Of a stretch of DNA of 64,000 nt, positions 59,441 to 64,000 are shown in pieces. Origin of the DNA: Marsupella aquatica (Eukaryota; Marchantiophyta); assembly GCA_973895155.1 (NCBI GenBank), contig OZ316892.1, forward strand, positions 13,144,001 to 13,208,000, in the 5' to 3' direction. The position numbers and the translations under genes are program-made. Each line of letters begins with the position of its first letter. The stretch's first letter is position 1. The notes under the pieces were generated by a model. It had not been told where the DNA came from. It did no database searches and saw only the letters and a list, made by a program, of their open reading frames with translations.

Positions 59441-61020
59441 GTTGCACATGTAGATGCCTCACACCCCTAGTGCTTGTATTACATCATTGAATTGGTTAAG
59501 TGCCAGAAAGTACTCTGCGTAATTGTTGGTTGCACTTATCAGTAGAGGCCTATTGTGCACATTGTTTAATTGTGAATAAATGCATATATACACTAATTTA
59601 TTCACTGTTGCATTTATTTGTGGTTGGTGACACCTTTCATACATTCAATTTCTAATTGTGGAGTTGGTTTTTTGTGTGTGTGTATAGTTGGGAGTACATG
59701 CATCTATTGGACGTTTGTATTTCTATACTATCACCTAGAGACACTCGTCAGCCACATAGAAAATCTGCATTATTCAGTTCTCTCTGGAATGTGCATGTAC
59801 TTTATCAACCTTTATTGCACTTTGCATTTACGAACTATGAACTAATATCACACATAAATTCAATTGTAAGCTTGAGCTGAGCCCCCCCTGACCAGAAACA
59901 ACCACAGAAATGTGCATTCTTCAGTTCATTCACAAAATCTTTGGTCCCAAGGACGAAAAAACATAAAGTAATCTATTGACTCTGGAGTTTAATGTTATTC
60001 ATTCAAAACTGGGAATTTTGGGGGAAGAAGGGAAGTGGAAATTGAAGGGAGGATGGACTCATCCATTTGCTTAAGTGCTTAGATAGTTTTTTGTAACCTG
60101 AATGGACTGGAGTGAAACCCTCTCACTGAAACCGTCTTGTCTTCTCACATGGTACATGTTACACCTATGAGTGATATTACACTTTGATTGGGTTTTTGGC
60201 CTGTGGGATCATGTGTCCCGGTTGGGCATTTTCTACTTTTAGGCAGTTTGAAATATATAGCCAAGTGTGACAATAATGAGACAACTTAAAAAATTTGTAA
60301 GTCTCTCAATTTTCATTGGTGAGATATATTAGGGTCATTTCTCATAGGAAAGATCAATTTCTAAATAAGTAAACAAATTAAAAATCCATTGATAAATACA
60401 GAGTAATACTTATGTCAAAGTTGGTTACTCAAATGTTTTTGGGAGTACAAAGTGTAGATATTCAGCAATGAAGTAACCTTTAAAAATTCACAACTCTTTC
60501 AATTTTTCATGAAAACTATAGATAGATTATATAAATATCAGACTAGCTGGAAAAATATTTCCAACTAGTTTCTAACTAGCCACTAAGGGCAGATTCAGTT
60601 GTTGTCAAAGAAGATATAGAAGGTCAAATTTTGCTCTCCAAAACGTTTTGGAGAATGGTTGGCGGATGCCCTTCCAATTTTCTACGGGTGTGCTACTTCT
60701 TGCAGCCCCCTTAATTTCTCTTGTTTCGAACCTGCCTCCTCCTCCCCAGGCAGGTGTTCTTGTTGTTCCCTTTGGTTTTTTGGAATAAAGGTATTGAAAA
60801 AAAATTTAAAAAATAAACGTTTCGGAGAAAAGAAAAGTGTCAACTACTGAAGTGAAAATGTAAAGGTGTCTGTGCGCATGGTGGTGCAGTAGCTGGGTGG
60901 GGGAGCAAAGTGGGAACAAGGAAATGACATGCAATTTTTCCACGTTATGGCAATAAGACACGCCCAGGCTCATACTATTACTGGCCATTTTAATACTGCC
61001 AAGCCCCGGAAGCAAAGACG
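59441..61020. other. Intergenic DNA upstream of HVA22
   Basis: AT-rich without supported exons. Base composition rises in GC sharply after about 60940, marking the approach to the HVA22 promoter. Confidence 0.4.
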
Positions 61021-61732
61021 AGACAACAGAAATGCGGCACGTGCACGGTTGGGTCCTCCCCCCACACGTGGCGCAGAGTCGTTGGCGGGGTTTCTGCAAC
61101 GTGGTGATTCTGGTGAATCCCACGGTCAGGACCGCAGCAAATCTACCGATGAATCGACAACCAGAAAGCCGGCGTCTGTGGGCGACGCGGGGGGTGGGCC
61201 AGGCGGCGGCACGCGCGTTGGATTCGACGATCCGACGGCTGTCGGCCGTGATGATGATGCAGATCGCCGTGACACCCGAACTGGAGCAACAGCAGTCGAC
61301 GACAGTCTAGTACACGAGTACTCGAGTAGTGGTGCAGGGGTAGAAGACGAAGAAGAAACGAAGCAATTCGACTAATTTACTAGTACTGCTGATGCTGTCG
61401 AAGGAACGGAAGATTTTTGCGAGAGTGCAAAAGAGGCAAAGAGCCGCGTTTCGTGAACGGCTGGTGTATTGTAATTGTTGTGTGGTGTAAAGGTGAAAGC
61501 CCTCGCTGCGCTTGCCCCTGGCTTTTCGTCGACGAGAGCACTGTTGTTGCGTCTTCTGCGTTTTTTGTGGTGATTGAATCGGCGTTTTTGTGTGGGCTCC
61601 GGGGAGTTCTCGGATGCGAGGAGGTCATCAGCAGGCTTTATCAGGTTGGGATTTGGTTTTTGCGAAGGAGGCGAAGTTACTTTCAGTCGAGTTGTCGGTA
61701 GCCAAGCCAAGCCAAGCCGGGGTTGAGCAATC
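61021..61732 (+). promoter_or_regulatory. Upstream region of HVA22 with G-box/ABRE motifs
   Basis: Two CACGTG G-boxes lie at 61038-61043 and 61065-61070. The second reads CACGTGGC, the classic ABA-responsive element. A GC-rich GGCACGCGCG near 61208 resembles the coupling-element type found beside ABREs. ABA induction through such elements is established for barley HVA22; its occurrence here is inference. The transcription start is unknown, so part of this stretch may be 5' UTR. A 148-codon frame over 60929-61375 is compositionally odd and not supported as a gene. Confidence 0.5.
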
Positions 61733-63921
61733 ATGGTGTCGTTCTGGAACATTGCTCTGCGACTCTATAACTTTACCGGGTAATGGAATTCTTTGAATTT
61801 GATGTGCACTGGGCGTGGTAGCGTTGTTAGGTTTTGTGTTCTTGCCTTCCGGTTCTGCATTTCATGCGGCGAACGGCAAGATTTCGGTAAGGGACGGGTG
61901 GCAGGGCGTGCTGCAAGGCATCCGTCTGTTGCGATCATGGTTGGCTTATTCAGGAACAGTGATACGTTGATTGTTGAATGTGGTCTCATGTCACGGCCAC
62001 TGTGCTTTCGGTCGGTTGGAGAGAGAGATTGCCGCCGTGTCAAACTTCCAGATATCAGGATCCTCATGTTGTGTAGTTTGTAGGGAGGTGTGAATGGGTA
62101 CCTTACCTTACTAGGGTCTGTGATCTTCAATGCTGGCAAGATATGTGGAGTGTCGGAGCTGAACTATCAGCTGTTTTATGTCGATTATGAGGCGTTTTGC
62201 ATGTAGGGTATTCTGGAGAGGTCTGAGATGATGTCACTTAACTGTCCATCTCTTTTCTTCCCCTGCACCTTAGTAGGCTTCTTTTATCGTATTTACTTCT
62301 GAAGGATCTCTGGGACGGATCCAGCTTTGTCCGGAGTTAATGGCTCAAGTCTGGAAATTAACCTTTCGTCCTGATGTGTGTTTGACAGACCTGTGGTGAT
62401 GCTCGCATATCCCTTGTAAGTTCCTTTTCTTGTCCAGAGTTGCTTTTCATTTTGCGGGCTGTATGCCGTCTGTGTTAGCCGTTACCTTATGTGACACTCT
62501 CTCTGATATAACTTAGATCGCACCTCCGAGGATGGGGTAACTTAGCTTCTAGGGCGCTCCGTGGTTATGATTGAGGACGTTACCAGTGATTTCCAGTTTC
62601 GAAGGAGGCTCGTTTCTGTATTGGCCTCCTGTTCGTCGAGCCCTCCTGAATGTTGTCTCGATTCGCTGGTCTGCAGATATGCTTCTGTCTCTGCCATTGA
62701 GAGCCCATTCAAGGAGGATGACACTCAGTGGCTAACTTACTGGGTTCTGTACTCCTTCCTTCAGCTCATTGAGCTCGGTTTTGAGCGTATTTTATACTGG
62801 TATGTCACTGACCTTTTATGTCCATTTCCGATTACGTCTCAACGTGGAACAGTTCATCCATTAGAACATTGTATTCTGCACACGTATTTGGTATCCCTGC
62901 TCACTTGGTCTGACGTATTACTGTGTCTGTCGATTTTGTGTCGCCGCAGGATTCCTTTCTGGTATACTATTAAGCTTATCACTGTTGCCTGGCTGGTCCT
63001 TCCTCAATTTCACGGAGCGGCCTTCGTTTACGAAAATTACGTCAAAAAGCATATCAGTGGTGCAGGCCCTTCTAAAACTGAAACTTTGACACCCAAGCAA
63101 CGTCAACTTATTGAACGGATGAGTCCTAAAGCTCGTGCTTCAGTGTCGGCTTTCATCTCCGAATACGGACCTGACGCCTTCGACTCAGTCATTGCCACGG
63201 TTTGATATCGCATCGTTATACCAACTGTTTGTAACAGGCATGCAAGGCTGTTGTGAAGTTTCTACCTAGCTCAAGGCTCTCGCACTTTTGACCTGTAGTT
63301 GCATGTCTTGTTTTGACTAATACCTTGTAGGAGCGGCTAGTCAGAAATGATCCTGTGAGCTCGCTAATTAGTTTCGTGCAGGCACAACCTTCTACTATTA
63401 GTGAGTGTCTTGTCTCCGATTGGCGTTGTACAATCCCTGTCCAGCGCCTTTACAAGCTCCCGATCAATTGTCCACCGTTGACTTCCCTTTGTCATCGGCA
63501 GCAGTCGCGCTCATCTGCTTACACAGCTCAAGCCGGTTCCGCTGGCTTTTATCCAAGTTGTAGGATATAATAACGCGTAGACTTGGCTGCGGTGAAGTGG
63601 TAGTAGCATTTGTCGCTCAGTGTCCATCCCTTTCGCGAACTTTGCTAAACACTCTGTTCTTCATTATGCAGATTACCATCGAAGCCAAAAGAAAGACCAA
63701 GTCCCCATCTTCTGCAAGTAGACAGAAGGGACCTCCTCTTGCGGCACAGCCCACTAGATACCCTGGTTCTTCCCCTGGGTCTAAGCACACTAGATACACA
63801 GGATCTCCCCCCGCCGTTCGGCCTACTGAGTACACAGGGTCTCCTGCTCCTCGTGTCCATACTGGATATGGTAAGTCTGATTCTTTTCGTGAATATTGCA
63901 GGCAACCAGTCAAGCTGTTAA
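61733..63921 (+). CDS. HVA22: HVA22/REEP-family ER-shaping protein, multi-exon
   Basis: HVA22 proteins (TB2/DP1/REEP family) are hairpin membrane proteins that curve ER tubules and, in plants, respond to ABA and stress. Exons in phase: 61733-61779 (MVSFWNIALRLYNFTG), 62389-62415 (a 27-nt microexon, PVVMLAYP), 62677-62799 (YASVSAIESPFKEDDTQWLT), 62950-63199 (PFWYTIKL, WLVLPQFHGAAFVYENYV, EYGPDAFDSVIAT), then probably 63331-63354 and 63382-63400. The TB2/DP1/HVA22 domain is complete, with paired hydrophobic hairpins YWVLYSFLQLIELGF and KLITVAWLVLPQF. The C-terminal part is less certain: an exon at 63672-63870 encodes basic residues and repeats of the form T-x-Y-x-G-S, and a last short exon ends at 63921; the joining exon between 63401 and 63671 was not resolved. 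The C-terminus could differ or end earlier. Confidence 0.85.
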
Positions 63922-64000
63922 AAACAAGTCTTCATTCGCTGGAGAATCGACGGAATGAGATTAGAGCGAAAATGAGGACAAACTTTGCAACGTGAAGAGT
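63922..64000 (+). other. Window edge, 3' side of HVA22
   Basis: The stretch follows the proposed HVA22 stop. If the last splice choice is wrong, coding sequence could continue here and leave the window. Confidence 0.4.

Noticed and set aside
60929-61375. 148-codon plus-strand open frame, GC-rich
   Set aside because: Arg/Gly/Asp-rich composition without domain features, located over the putative HVA22 promoter; GC-rich DNA lacks stop codons by chance.

Overview
The window is nuclear DNA of a land plant. The genes are broken up by GT-AG introns (plus one GC-AG intron). Their protein families are plant-typical: EIPR1/TSSC1, a MOM1-type CHD3 relative, PELP1/RIX1 and HVA22. The repeats are also plant-typical: a Ty1/Copia element primed by initiator-Met tRNA, and solo LTRs with 5-bp target duplications. 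I cannot name the species. A MOM1-like protein that still has a PHD finger and two chromodomains, together with mid-range GC, would suit a non-seed or early-branching plant, but that is inference. A run of exactly 100 N (59170-59269) marks a draft scaffold join.

Layout. (1) 0.77-6.46 kb, minus strand: an apparently complete 12-exon WD40 gene, EIPR1/TSSC1, 342 aa when spliced. (2) 7.0-9.2 kb: a DNA-transposon-like element with 18-bp terminal inverted repeats and TA duplication, carrying a nested solo LTR. (3) 9.78-15.78 kb: a young Copia retrotransposon on the minus strand, with three differences in 299 bp between LTRs but a coding region broken by two in-frame stops and one frameshift. (4) 15.8-22.4 kb: repeat-rich intergenic DNA with two more solo LTRs, several tandem duplications and a decayed tyrosine-recombinase-like (DUF3504/Crypton-like) relic. 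(5) 22.47-40.29 kb, minus strand: a very large MOM1-like gene whose 18 exons join in phase to 3280 aa (PHD finger, two chromodomains, a SNF2 core with degenerate ATPase motifs, long coiled-coil and Q/P-rich tail, C-terminal SUMO-interaction-like motif). (6) 40.3-48.7 kb: its 5' region with three tandem copies of a ~150-bp unit, then gene-poor DNA with a ~70-bp satellite-like array. (7) 48.75-54.99 kb, minus strand: PELP1/RIX1, a ribosome-biogenesis scaffold. (8) 55-61 kb: gene-poor, including the gap. (9) 61.0-63.9 kb, plus strand: an HVA22/REEP gene with G-box/ABRE elements upstream.

The genes do not form an operon or cluster. They are independent housekeeping (EIPR1 in endosomal trafficking, PELP1 in 60S maturation, HVA22 in ER shaping and stress) and epigenetic (MOM1-like, transcriptional silencing) loci separated by transposon-derived DNA. 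Gene models were assembled by hand from splice consensus, phase continuity and family resemblance. No database search was run.
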